Shown here: piece by piece, positions 1 through 7,816 of the stretch
Position numbering within the stretch: position 1 is the stretch's first letter
Layout: the number at the start of each line of letters is the position of its first letter
Source of the DNA: Pseudomonadales bacterium
GTDB lineage: Bacteria; Pseudomonadota; Gammaproteobacteria; Pseudomonadales; DT-91
Direction of reading: 5' to 3'
Length of the DNA stretch: 42,860 nucleotides
Assembly (NCBI GenBank): GCA_013215055.1
Contig: JABSRQ010000002.1
Location: forward strand, 1-42,860
Made by a program: the position numbers and the translations under genes
The notes under the pieces: generated by a model
Databases searched by the model: none
Told to the model about the DNA's origin: nothing
The model's input: the letters and a program-made list of their open reading frames with translations, nothing else

Positions 1-521
1 ATACCGGCCTGCAATGGCAGAGTGTTTTTAATCTGCCTAACCCCATTTTACTGCAGCAACCGGTTGAGAAAGAGGTGTTTAATAGTGCAACCGATGCCAT
101 GAATGTGGTGTGGGATGTCGATGCAGGGCCAGATGATACCGTGCAGATATCCGCGGCATTTGATTGTTATCAAAAAAGCACGGTGCTCTGTGGGCCGGAT
201 GGTTCGGGCATAGATGGGGAAAGCTGTAAAACGGGTGGCTTTAGTATAACGATGCAGACCCTGTTTAATAAGGTGAAGCACGACAGGGCACATATGCAAC
301 CGCTGAGTTTTAATGACGCCTTTGTTGATCAGTTAATATTTGGCACCATCAATTTGGATACATCCGTGTTTTATACGCCGATGGAGCGCTGTGATGTGCA
401 TATTCATGCACAAATTCAAAGCACCACAGCCATTGACGACCCCGCCTTTACGAGTGGCAATATCATCAGTAGTCGTAGTGATACAGTAACCATCACCTTT
501 GCACCATTCACCCCCTGGTAA
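1..521 (+). CDS. C-terminal part of a secreted hypothetical protein
   Basis: The reading frame is open from the first bases of the window (frame 3) to the TAA at 519-521, so this is the 3' end of a longer gene; an internal GTG at 75 is not a convincing start. The visible part is rich in Asp, Thr and Ser, has few charged clusters, contains five Cys and no membrane segment, which suggests an exported beta-rich protein. I recognise no family. Its stop codon is 10 nt before the start of the next gene, whose Shine-Dalgarno (AAGGAAA) overlaps this stop, so the two are probably co-transcribed. Confidence 0.6.
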   Translation, partial: TGLQWQSVFNLPNPILLQQPVEKEVFNSATDAMNVVWDVDAGPDDTVQISAAFDCYQKSTVLCGPDGSGIDGESCKTGGFSITMQTLFNKVKHDRAHMQPLSFNDAFVDQLIFGTINLDTSVFYTPMERCDVHIHAQIQSTTAIDDPAFTSGNIISSRSDTVTITFAPFTPW

Positions 522-531
522 GGAAACCATT

Positions 532-1128
532 ATGACCAATAGACTGTTTACAACGTTGTTATTGAGTGTCTTATTAAGCGCAAATATAAGCCATGCTTCT
601 GGCTTCTTTGGCGGCCTCGGGTTCAGCACATCCACCAGCAAAATATCCACCCAAAATGAAACTAACTTTGAATCTTCAGGACGCTTATTTAGCGGTTATG
701 CCTTTGATGAAAACTGGTCATTGGAAGTGGGTTATTTAGGTTTTAGTGAGTTTAAGTTTGATACCGAAAAGGATGCGGTGAGTGAATATACGGTCAGCAT
801 TGATCGATGGGATATTTACCTGGCACCGGCTTATGAATTTAATCCTCGCGGGTTTTTACCGCTGCGATTCATGGCCGGGCTAACTTACTCCGATGTAACC
901 CTGTCGGTAGAAGAAAACTTTTATAACCAAGCCCCCGGTGGGACAAACAACGTTGATGATCATGTGCTGGGGGTTTTAATTTCAGCGGGATTTAGGCCGT
1001 TTAACTTTAAACACATCGCCTCGTTGTTATCGATAGACTATATTCGCCGCCCAAATCTATTTTCGGGATCTAATCGCAGTTTTGATTCTTCTGAGAGAAG
1101 TGTGAGCTTTACCGTGTTTTTCCGTTAA
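532..1128 (+). CDS. Small outer-membrane beta-barrel protein (OmpA/opacity-like)
   Basis: A 198-residue protein. ATG 532 is chosen because AAGGAAA lies 6-7 nt upstream and because it gives a clean signal peptide (hydrophobic LFTTLLLSVLLS core, cleavage near SHA-S); an in-frame TTG at 499 lacks these. The mature part alternates amphipathic strands with aromatic girdles (GYAFDENWSLEVGYLGFSEF, IDRWDIYLAPAYEF) and ends in strand-like SVSFTVFFR, typical of 8-stranded outer-membrane barrels. The terminal residue is Arg rather than Phe, slightly unlike the classic BAM signal. It follows the upstream secreted protein in one transcript and is closed by a hairpin terminator. Function is inferred only at fold level. 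Confidence 0.6.
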   Translation: MTNRLFTTLLLSVLLSANISHASGFFGGLGFSTSTSKISTQNETNFESSGRLFSGYAFDENWSLEVGYLGFSEFKFDTEKDAVSEYTVSIDRWDIYLAPAYEFNPRGFLPLRFMAGLTYSDVTLSVEENFYNQAPGGTNNVDDHVLGVLISAGFRPFNFKHIASLLSIDYIRRPNLFSGSNRSFDSSERSVSFTVFFR

Positions 1129-1169
1129 CCGCAGTTTAAGCCATCATCCTTCCAGCTACCGCCCCCCCG

Positions 1170-1200
1170 AGCCATACTTACGGTATGGCTTAATTTTTTA
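1170..1200 (+). terminator. Rho-independent terminator
   Basis: Perfect 8-bp stem AGCCATAC / GTATGGCT with a 5-nt loop, followed by TAATTTTTTA. It lies 41 nt after the barrel gene and reads in the plus direction. Confidence 0.75.
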
Positions 1201-1271
1201 CAGACCCAGGTTTTTGTATAAAACGATCATATAAGTTACATTAAGCGTCACGACCATTTGGAGCAATAAAA

Positions 1272-1991
1272 ATGATAATATCCAGATTAACACCTCTATT
1301 CCTTTTAACGTCTATCTTTTTCATCACCGGCTGCGATCTCATCTTACCTCCTGTAGGCCTTGCACCAACACGAGAGCAATTGGTTGATGAATACCCCAAT
1401 GTAGAAGAAGGCAGTTCACGCGAAGAAAATGTTAAAATCCTCTGCCCCTTTCAAAGAATGTTGGAACGCTCGGGTATTTATGATACTGCCGTTGAGAGCC
1501 CGACAAACCTGACAGTATCCGCCGTCGAAGTAAAAGATGCATCCGAAGTTTTTGGCTGCTCCACCAATTCCTGTGGTGTTGTTGCCAATTTGGTAAGTAT
1601 CAATCAATCTGGAGCAGGTATCGATTTGGAACGCTTACATGAAGCTGGCAGTATTTCCCATGATTGCGGTTTAACCTTTGATCTTGGTGGTACTGCCGTC
1701 AGCGAAACTGTCCGTACCGCAACCCTTGATAGTCTCTGGGCTCTGGCGGATGAAGAGGGCAACCTCGTTTACAATGACCTGCTCACGGTTAAAACGGACA
1801 TTTGCACAGCTCAAGGTGTCACTATGAGTTCTGCCGGTTCAACAGAAATTAAACTTATATTTGCCTACTTAGGGGGTGTTGAAAACGGCACAATTAGCCA
1901 CAGCGATGTGGATAAATTATTCCATGCAACCATGCCGGTGACCAAGACGCTTTCGTGGATAACCGCGGATTTACTGGATCTGATTCAGTAA
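1272..1991 (+). CDS. Lipoprotein resembling heme-thiolate (family 2) peroxidases
   Basis: A 239-residue protein with a lipoprotein signal peptide (hydrophobic stretch then ITGC lipobox, lipidated Cys about residue 21). The mature part has two motifs reminiscent of chloroperoxidase/peroxygenase family PF01328: CPFQRMLERSGIYD (family form PCPxxNxLANHGY, where Cys ligates heme) and IDLERLHEAGSISHDCGLTF (family form LDDLxxHNxIEHDASLTR). The usual acid-base Glu of EHD is Ser here, so classical activity is doubtful. Four further Cys could form disulfides. ATG 1272 has GGAG 10-13 nt upstream. Family resemblance is my own motif reading, not a search; alternatively it is an unrelated lipoprotein of unknown role. 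Confidence 0.55.
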   Translation: MIISRLTPLFLLTSIFFITGCDLILPPVGLAPTREQLVDEYPNVEEGSSREENVKILCPFQRMLERSGIYDTAVESPTNLTVSAVEVKDASEVFGCSTNSCGVVANLVSINQSGAGIDLERLHEAGSISHDCGLTFDLGGTAVSETVRTATLDSLWALADEEGNLVYNDLLTVKTDICTAQGVTMSSAGSTEIKLIFAYLGGVENGTISHSDVDKLFHATMPVTKTLSWITADLLDLIQ

Positions 1992-2047
1992 ATTTATGTA
2001 GCCACGCTAACCTCGTTTATCAACCTATTACTGCCTACCCCATTCAA

Positions 2048-2070
2048 CTGACGGTGCAAAACGCCGTCAG
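2048..2070. terminator. Hairpin between converging genes
   Basis: Stem CTGACGG / CCGTCAG with a 9-nt loop, placed between the stop of the lipoprotein gene and the 3' end of the converging GMC pseudogene. There is no T-run on either side, so termination is inferred from position. Confidence 0.35.
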
Positions 2071-2080
2071 CATGAATAGG

Positions 2081-3747
2081 CTAATCGACGTCTACGGTTT
2101 CAACAAACATCTGTTTTGCATCCTGTAAAATCATATCTGCGGCTTTTTCGGCAATGGCGATAACCGGCGCGTTTGTATTACCCCCTATCAACGTTGGCAT
2201 AATGGAAGCATCCACCACTCTTAAAGCTTGCAGACCATGCACCTAAAGGCGTTCATTCAGCACCGCCATAACATCGTGGCCCATCTTGCAAGTGCCTACC
2301 GGGTGATAGATCGTTTCGGCGTTGGCGCTAATATAAGCACGGATTTCAGCATCGCTTTGCAGCTTGGTATCGCCAGGCAAAGATTGCCCTCTATAGGCAT
2401 CGAAGGCCTTGGCATTTAATAGTTCCTGGCCTAGGCGCATCCCCTTCAGCATTTTCTCCATATCTTGTGGTGCGGATAAATAATTCGCCTCAATTCTGGC
2501 ATGCTGTTTAGGATTACAACTATTAAGGCCTAGTCTGTGAGGATATAAATAACAGATGTGTAATGAATAACCATGGCCAAATAAAAAGCGCCAATCAAGA
2601 CTATGGTCTCGTAATTTCAAACAGCCAAAATGAAACTGGATATCGGGAATTTCCTGATTGGAATCAGACTTAACAAAACCGCCAGATTCGTTACCGTTGG
2701 AGGCAAAATAACCGCGTTTTTTTTATCATGTACTGATACAGGTTATAGGGTAAATGAGTAAACAGGTTTTTCAGACCTAAACCATAGGATTCAGCTTTAA
2801 GGCTCTTTTGCACTAACATGATATCCAGGGGATCCTGTAGGTTTTTACCCACACCCGGCAACTCATGTTTCACGGTAATGCCGTGTTTTTCCAACTCGGC
2901 CCATTCACCAATACCGGATAACATTAACAGCTGCGGGCTATTGATGGCTCCACCACAAACAATCACCTCGCGCTTGGCCTTCATCTCAATAATCTGTGCC
3001 TGCCAATCATAGCTAAGGCCAACGATACGTTTATTCGCTGTATCGAAATTCAGCTGAGTGACATGCGCCGAACTGATTACGGTTAAATTGTCGAGCAGCT
3101 CAGCTTCACGTAAATAAGCGGCCGCGGTACTGCAGCGCCGGCCATCTTTTTGGGTGAGCTGAAAAAATCCCACCCCCTCTTGCTCCCCTGCATTAAAATC
3201 CAAATTCTCAGCATGGCCTGCCTCTTTTGCCGCCTCAACAAAAACCCTGCAAAGTTTATTCTTCAGGTTAATATCTTGCACATGCAAGGGCCCACTCGTG
3301 CCGTGAAACGTATCCGCTGCGCGTTGCTGATTTTCACTGCGTTTAAAAAAGGGAAACATCTGCGCATATCCCCAGCCCTTGTTACCCAGAGCAGCCCAGT
3401 CATCATAATTCTGGGCATGGCCTCGAATATAAATCATCGCGTTGCTGGCACTGCTGCCGCCCAAGGTTTTGCCTCTGGGCCAGAATAAAGAACGGCCTTG
3501 CAGCTGAATTCTCGGCCTCGGTGTGATAATTCCAGTTAAGCCGTTTACTAGACATCATCCACAACATACCCGTGGGCAATTTAATCGCTGGGTGTGAATC
3601 CTTGGGGCCTGCTTCAAACAAACAAACAAACAAACAAACAAACAAACAAACGCTAACGCCAGGGTCAGCCGAAAAACGATTAGCCAATACGCAATCGGCG
3701 GAACCCGCACCAACAATGATGTAATCATATATATGGCTGTCTCCCAA
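2081..3747 (-). pseudogene. GMC-family FAD oxidoreductase (choline dehydrogenase-like), multiply broken
   Basis: Read through its lesions this is a full-length (about 555 residue) GMC oxidoreductase: N-terminal dinucleotide fold (YDYIIVGAGSA), the GMC signature region (TLGGSSASNAMIYIRGH), GAINSPQLLMLSGIG, and the C-terminal HPVGTCKMG block with catalytic-domain ending [15 protein letters not shown]. Lesions seen: Gly to Asp in the GAGSAG motif; an in-frame expansion of a TTTG repeat at 3615-3650; a +1 frameshift near 3507-3511; a +1 slip in an A8 tract at 2717-2724 (7 would be in frame); and an in-frame TAG at 2241-2243, beyond which the frame stays open to 2081. A TTG start at 3747 with GAGGT upstream is the best candidate. 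The native substrate cannot be told. Recent decay is likely since the sequence is otherwise intact. Confidence 0.9.
3615..3651. repeat. Tetranucleotide microsatellite (CAAA)9
   Basis: Nine perfect CAAA units (TTTG on the coding strand) inside the GMC pseudogene. They translate as three VCLF copies where related proteins have one such segment, so about six units were added. 36 nt keeps the frame at the current length. Confidence 0.95.
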
Positions 3748-3881
3748 TTAGACCTCAATCAAGAATACGGTCTACGTTTAAAATCAACAAGTTTTGAAGG
3801 AGAAATTAGCTAGGGAGATAGCTGAAAAATGAGAGCTTATCGGATTTATATTATTGATAGCAAGAACCTGATTTAAATCGA

Positions 3882-4553
3882 TTATTTAGCTGCGGGGCCC
3901 AACCTTCCCTCTTCACCGGCGTCTATCCACAGCGGATATTGGGTCATGGCTTTGGTGAATAAGGGCTGTTGTAAATGCCGGTTTAACCAATCCCTCACTT
4001 TAGGATAAGGCGCTTGTAAATACCACTGCCTATCCACCTTGGCAAACTGACGAATAAACGGTAACAGGGCGTAATCGGCCAAACTGGCATCTGAGCCAAT
4101 AAAATAATCCTGATGTTGTAAGCGCTGTTCAAGTTCTGCGATAAACACTTCACACTGGCGGCGATAAAACAGCTGAGATAAATCCTTGTAGCGGCTGGCG
4201 TGTTTATATTTTTCTAGAGCGTCGATAAACACGCTGTCATTCTGTTTTATTAACCCAAGCATCTCTGCCAATGCTGTAGATTGCTGAGCATAAAGCAGAT
4301 TATGTGGGTCACTTGTGTTGAGTGCCCATAACATAATATCCAGGCTTTCATCCAATATCCGCTCAGTGTCATGGCCTTCATTTAAAATCAAAACCGGCAC
4401 CGTACCCTTGCTGGATGCCAATAACATTTCAGCGGGTTTATTATTTAACTTCACCGCACGCACCCGCACCACTTGCCCCGATAACCACAAAGCTAAACGC
4501 GCACGCATCGCATAGGGGCAGTGTTGTAAGGAATATAATAGCGGGTAAGGCAT
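3882..4553 (-). CDS. Glutathione S-transferase family protein
   Basis: A 223-residue cytosolic protein with thioredoxin-like N domain (MPYPLLYSLQHCPYAMRARL; CPYA matches the grx-like/omega-type Cys active site), conserved cis-Pro region (KGTVPVLIL) and ERILDES glutathione-binding turn, then an all-helical C domain with the GST_C motif (SDASLADYALLPFIRQF). It probably conjugates or reduces glutathione adducts; a catalytic Cys rather than Ser/Tyr suggests thiol-transferase or dehalogenase-like chemistry. ATG 4553 is chosen; TTG 4559 is possible. It starts 15 nt after the stop of the upstream DUF4124-like gene and is presumably in its operon. Confidence 0.8.
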   Translation of the reverse strand: MPYPLLYSLQHCPYAMRARLALWLSGQVVRVRAVKLNNKPAEMLLASSKGTVPVLILNEGHDTERILDESLDIMLWALNTSDPHNLLYAQQSTALAEMLGLIKQNDSVFIDALEKYKHASRYKDLSQLFYRRQCEVFIAELEQRLQHQDYFIGSDASLADYALLPFIRQFAKVDRQWYLQAPYPKVRDWLNRHLQQPLFTKAMTQYPLWIDAGEEGRLGPAAK

Positions 4554-4568
4554 ATTCAACCGAATCGG

Positions 4569-5015
4569 TTATTTGTTCATTTTAGCCAATGCAATATCCA
4601 AATACTGATTGGCCGATTGACAGTTATTCGCCGCCGCACTTCTACAGCTTGCACATTCCTGTAACTGGACATAAGCCTTGGCTAAGTCTTTATGTTTATA
4701 TTGAAAAGGGGCCAGGCGGGGTTGAATTTTGGCAATCTCGGCACTGTAAACATCAACATTGTGATTACACTGTTTAATCGCTGTGACCGTAGGCCCGATC
4801 AAGGCGTTAATTTCCATGCCTCGATTGCTCAGTTTACGCATATCACTCAGCAACTCATAGGCCGGGCCACTGACGGTAATGGTCTGATTTAAACAGGGAG
4901 TCTGTTGGAAAGTTTTACGCCCGTTACCATCTTTGCAGGTATAAACCTGACCGGCCTGTAACGAGAGGCTAAATAATAAACCGGCAAATAATATAACAGA
5001 CACACTACGCTGCAT
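4569..5015 (-). CDS. DUF4124-like secreted protein
   Basis: A 148-residue protein. ATG 5015 is preferred over ATG 5030 because AAGGA sits 7 nt before it and it yields a standard signal peptide (cleavage about SLQA-GQVY). Right after cleavage comes VYTCKDGNGRKTFQQTPC, the DUF4124 hallmark found at the N-terminus of many gammaproteobacterial periplasmic proteins. The remainder is helical with further Cys pairs (CASCRSAAANNC), likely disulfides. The role is unknown. It is the first gene of a pair with the GST. Confidence 0.65.
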   Translation of the reverse strand: MQRSVSVILFAGLLFSLSLQAGQVYTCKDGNGRKTFQQTPCLNQTITVSGPAYELLSDMRKLSNRGMEINALIGPTVTAIKQCNHNVDVYSAEIAKIQPRLAPFQYKHKDLAKAYVQLQECASCRSAAANNCQSANQYLDIALAKMNK

Positions 5016-5364
5016 TATGAATCCTTTCATCGTTCTTTCCTGTCTATAGATCAGTAAGCTAAGTGATTGATATATTACAATAACATCATCATAAAACCAA
5101 ACACTATCAGTCTTATATATCGCAGCCTAATACTCATAAATCATATAGGGTTAATTCCTTTAAATAGGCTAGGCAGTCTTTTTAGGGTGATATTCATCAC
5201 ATTTTATAGAAGCCATTAAATGACTATTACGCAGGAAATGCCTGCTCTGCTAAGCCTATATATAAGGGAATTTACAAACTAGAGCCATCAAGACATTGGT
5301 TAAACATGTTTTTTAAAGGGATGACATTCGTGACATAAATTGTATCAATCATTTGGAATAAATT
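5016..5364. other. AT-rich intergenic region with divergent promoters
   Basis: About 350 bp separate the divergent DUF4124-like gene and the hypothetical gene at 5365. It is clearly more AT-rich than its flanks, holds no convincing ORF, and contains one CRP-like palindrome (listed separately). Promoters for both genes are expected here but I cannot fix -35/-10 boxes with confidence. Confidence 0.5.
5186..5201. promoter_or_regulatory. Possible CRP/Vfr-type binding site
   Basis: GGTGA-TATTCA-TCACA matches the CRP consensus TGTGA-N6-TCACA in 9 of 10 positions, with the favourable flanking T in GTGAT and the ATTTT after TCAC. It lies 164 bp before the plus-strand gene and 171 bp before the minus-strand gene. 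Confidence 0.4.
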
Positions 5365-5769
5365 ATGACAAATAAAAGCTGGTTACTGAATCCCGCCGCC
5401 ATTGCTGCCGCTAAAATCTGCATATTACAAATTGAAGAAGAACTGGATATCAAATTAAGGTTATCACATCCGCAGTTTCTGCAAATGATCAAAGACTATT
5501 GCGAATTAACTGAATCACTCGCATTAACCGAGGCGTATCAGGCCCTGAAAGTTTTTGCAGATGAAAGTCTTGAAGATACTACAAAGGCGCTGCCAAAAAA
5601 GATCATCAAAATCAAACCCAGTATGGCAATCGAATCTGATCATCATTCACCGGATCACAGCAAAAAACAGGATGAAATGGTTCAATATAAAGGCCGAGAA
5701 TTTCATCGCTATGATGAAGATGGGCAAGAATTTAAAGGCCTGTATCGCGGCCAAGCCCGGTATGCCTAA
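5365..5769 (+). CDS. Hypothetical protein with KGREFHRYDEDG C-terminal segment
   Basis: A 134-residue soluble protein with no signal peptide or membrane helix. Residues 1-70 look helical (EEELDIKLRLSHPQFLQMIKDYCELTES); residues 75-105 are a basic and His-rich linker (KALPKKIIKIKP, SDHHSPDHSKK); the last 30 residues (MVQYKGREFHRYDEDGQEFKGLYRGQ) resemble a small beta-hairpin of the YxGRxF...YRG kind. No family recognised. The start has only a weak GGA 9 nt upstream. It converges with the LysR gene and stands alone. The basic linker hints at nucleic-acid or anionic-partner binding, which is a guess. Confidence 0.55.
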   Translation: MTNKSWLLNPAAIAAAKICILQIEEELDIKLRLSHPQFLQMIKDYCELTESLALTEAYQALKVFADESLEDTTKALPKKIIKIKPSMAIESDHHSPDHSKKQDEMVQYKGREFHRYDEDGQEFKGLYRGQARYA

Positions 5770-5794
5770 GGAAAATCATATTAATCATTAACAT

Positions 5795-6679
5795 TCAGGA
5801 GAAGTTCTCGCTGATAAAATCAATAAAACAGCGCACTTTTTTGGATAGATAACGCCTATGGGGATAAATAGCAAACAGGCCAAACTCCAGGGTTTTATAC
5901 GTAGGTAATACCCGTTCAAGCTGGCCATTTTTAAGTGCCTCAGCAACAATAAAATAGGGAATTAAACCGATGCCTCCACCGGCTACCGCGATAGTTTTCA
6001 CCGCTCTTGGATTGTTAACCGCCACTCTGGAAGTCACTTCTACCGATTCGGTTTCACCTTGTTCAGATATCAATGGCCATTGTTTTCCCACACGAAAGTT
6101 GCTGTCGATGATGCATTGGTGTTTGGCAATATCCTGCGGTTCTTTGGGTCTGCCATGTTGTTTTAAATAAGCAGGAGATGCACATAACACTAACGGTAAA
6201 GTGCTGATTTGCCTGGCAATCAGGTTGGAATCATCCACGCCGCCAATGCGAATCACAACATCGATGCCTTCCTCTAACATATCTATTTTTCTGTCGCTTA
6301 ACTGCATGTCTACCCGTAAATCGGGGTAGCGTTGCAAAAATGACGGTATCAAAGGTGATAAGGCCATCTCACCAAAAGTTACCGGCATGCTGATACGTAA
6401 TAATCCCTGAGGATGAGACTGCTCACCGGTGACGTTATCTTCGAGTTCAGAGAACTCCTCAAGCAACGGTAAAGCACGTTCATAATAACGCTGGCCCGCC
6501 TCGGTTAACGCCAGTTTGCGGGTGGAGCGATTAAATAAACGCACAGCTAATTGCTGCTCAACCTGACCCACATATTTACTCACCAGTGCCTTCGAAAGCC
6601 CCAGACGATCAGCCGCGGCGGTAAATGAGCCGGTTTCAACCACGGCAATCACGGTTTTTAAACCATCTAATGTATCCAT
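5795..6679 (-). CDS. LysR-type transcriptional regulator
   Basis: A 294-residue regulator from ATG 6679 (MDTLDGLKTV). The N-terminal winged helix (residues 1-60; GSFTAAADRLGLSKALVSKYVGQVEQ) and substrate-binding-like effector domain (about 90-290) are both complete. ATG 6706 is an in-frame alternative, but its extra nine residues are encoded by a perfect palindrome and do not belong to the family's N-terminus. It is divergent from the glutaredoxin-GST-oxidoreductase-HPP cluster, the usual layout for a LysR regulator and its targets, so it likely controls these genes in response to a small electrophile or oxidised substrate. Confidence 0.88.
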   Translation of the reverse strand: MDTLDGLKTVIAVVETGSFTAAADRLGLSKALVSKYVGQVEQQLAVRLFNRSTRKLALTEAGQRYYERALPLLEEFSELEDNVTGEQSHPQGLLRISMPVTFGEMALSPLIPSFLQRYPDLRVDMQLSDRKIDMLEEGIDVVIRIGGVDDSNLIARQISTLPLVLCASPAYLKQHGRPKEPQDIAKHQCIIDSNFRVGKQWPLISEQGETESVEVTSRVAVNNPRAVKTIAVAGGGIGLIPYFIVAEALKNGQLERVLPTYKTLEFGLFAIYPHRRYLSKKVRCFIDFISENFS

Positions 6680-6706
6680 GATTGTCAATGTAGCATTGAC
6701 AATCAT
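6678..6706. promoter_or_regulatory. Perfect 13-bp-arm palindrome over the lysR start (putative operator)
   Basis: ATGATTGTCAATG, 3-nt spacer TAG, CATTGACAATCAT. It overlaps the LysR start codon and sits in the divergent intergenic region; a second short palindrome TCATT-C-AATGA lies next to it at 6703-6713. Dyads of this kind with T-N11-A cores are typical LysR recognition sites; autoregulation is inferred. Confidence 0.6.
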
Positions 6707-6828
6707 TCAATGAAAGTACTGTTTATCAATATACGAAAAGTGCGGATACTTCATTTCATCAACGCCTAACACGGCATTGTTAACAACCCACAGACAAAAC
6801 AGAAAGCAAGCAACACAGGAGAACATCA

Positions 6829-7077
6829 TTGGCAAAAATCGAAATCTATACCCGACCCGGCTGCGGTTACTGCACCCATGTTAAACGTTTGCTCAGTAGC
6901 AACGCCCTGGTCTTTATAGAACACGATGTCTACCTGCAACCCGACCGCGTGAAAGAAATGCGCAGGCGTACGGATAAACGTAACTATCCACAGGTATTTA
7001 TCGACGATTGCAGTATCGGTGGCTTTGAAGAGCTGCTGCAACTGGAGCAACAACAGCAACTACCTAAAGCCTTATAA
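6829..7077 (+). CDS. Glutaredoxin with CGYC active site
   Basis: An 82-residue class I glutaredoxin: IYTRPGCGYC (active Cys 12 and 15), the TxxPQVFID cis-Pro region (NYPQVFIDDC) and the GGFEEL glutathione-binding motif. The CPYC usual in GrxC is CGYC here. The start is TTG with an excellent AGGAGA Shine-Dalgarno about 6 nt upstream; no ATG fits. It reduces disulfides or de-glutathionylates proteins in the cytoplasm. It is the first gene of the plus-strand cluster divergent from lysR. Confidence 0.88.
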   Translation: MAKIEIYTRPGCGYCTHVKRLLSSNALVFIEHDVYLQPDRVKEMRRRTDKRNYPQVFIDDCSIGGFEELLQLEQQQQLPKAL

Positions 7078-7131
7078 GCTTTAACATATTGAAACATACA
7101 ACATTAAAACGAATATTTTGGAGTACAAACC

Positions 7132-7755
7132 ATGTCAAACATAAACCTTTACCGTCATCCCTTATCAGGTCATTCACATAGAGTAGAAGTGTTTTTATCG
7201 CTATTAGGCCTTGAAGCCAACTTTATCGATGTTGACCTGGCAGCGGGTGCACATAAACAGCCAGACTTTCTCCAGAAAAATGCCTTTGGCCAAGTACCGG
7301 TTCTAGAAGATAACGACATAACACTGGCTGATTCAAATGCGATCCTGGTTTATCTGGCTACACAATATGATGCCAGCCATCAATGGCTACCCGAAGCAGC
7401 CGTAGCCAAAGCCGAGGTACAACGTTTTCTTTCTCTGGCCGCCGGTAAAATTGCGACCGGCCCTGCAGCGGCAAGATTAGTGAATGTATTTGGCGCAGGT
7501 TTGGATCATCAAGCGGCGATAGACACCGCGCATGCCGTATTTGCAGTACTGGAAGCCCACTTACAAGGCCGTGATTGGTTAGTGGGTGAACAGGCAAGCT
7601 TAGCCGATGTCGCCAACTACAGTTATATCGCGCACGCACCCGAAGGTGATGTAGCTCTAGATAGCTACCCGAATATTCGGGCCTGGTTAAGCCGCTTTGA
7701 AGCGCTGCCTGGTTTTGTGCCTATGCAAAAAACAGCCGTAGGGCTTTGTGCTTAA
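7132..7755 (+). CDS. Glutathione S-transferase
   Basis: A 207-residue GST. The N domain has LYRHPLSGHSHRVEVFLSLLG (Ser-type active-site region like theta/phi GSTs), the cis-Pro FGQVPVLED and the ADSNAILVYLA glutathione-binding turn; the C domain carries GEQASLADVANYSYI. ATG 7132 has GGAG 9-12 nt upstream. It follows the glutaredoxin by 54 bp and precedes the three-domain oxidoreductase by 61 bp, so it likely acts with them on glutathione-conjugated or reducible compounds. This is a different subtype from the GST at 3882. Confidence 0.88.
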   Translation: MSNINLYRHPLSGHSHRVEVFLSLLGLEANFIDVDLAAGAHKQPDFLQKNAFGQVPVLEDNDITLADSNAILVYLATQYDASHQWLPEAAVAKAEVQRFLSLAAGKIATGPAAARLVNVFGAGLDHQAAIDTAHAVFAVLEAHLQGRDWLVGEQASLADVANYSYIAHAPEGDVALDSYPNIRAWLSRFEALPGFVPMQKTAVGLCA

Positions 7756-7816
7756 ATCTAGATAATTTTAATCAAGGCCTGTTCTGACTAACGCAGACAG
7801 GCCATGGGCTATCCTC

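Noticed and set aside
2228..2419. Plus-strand ORF opposite the GMC pseudogene
   Set aside because: It is the complement of conserved GMC codons and shows no features of its own.
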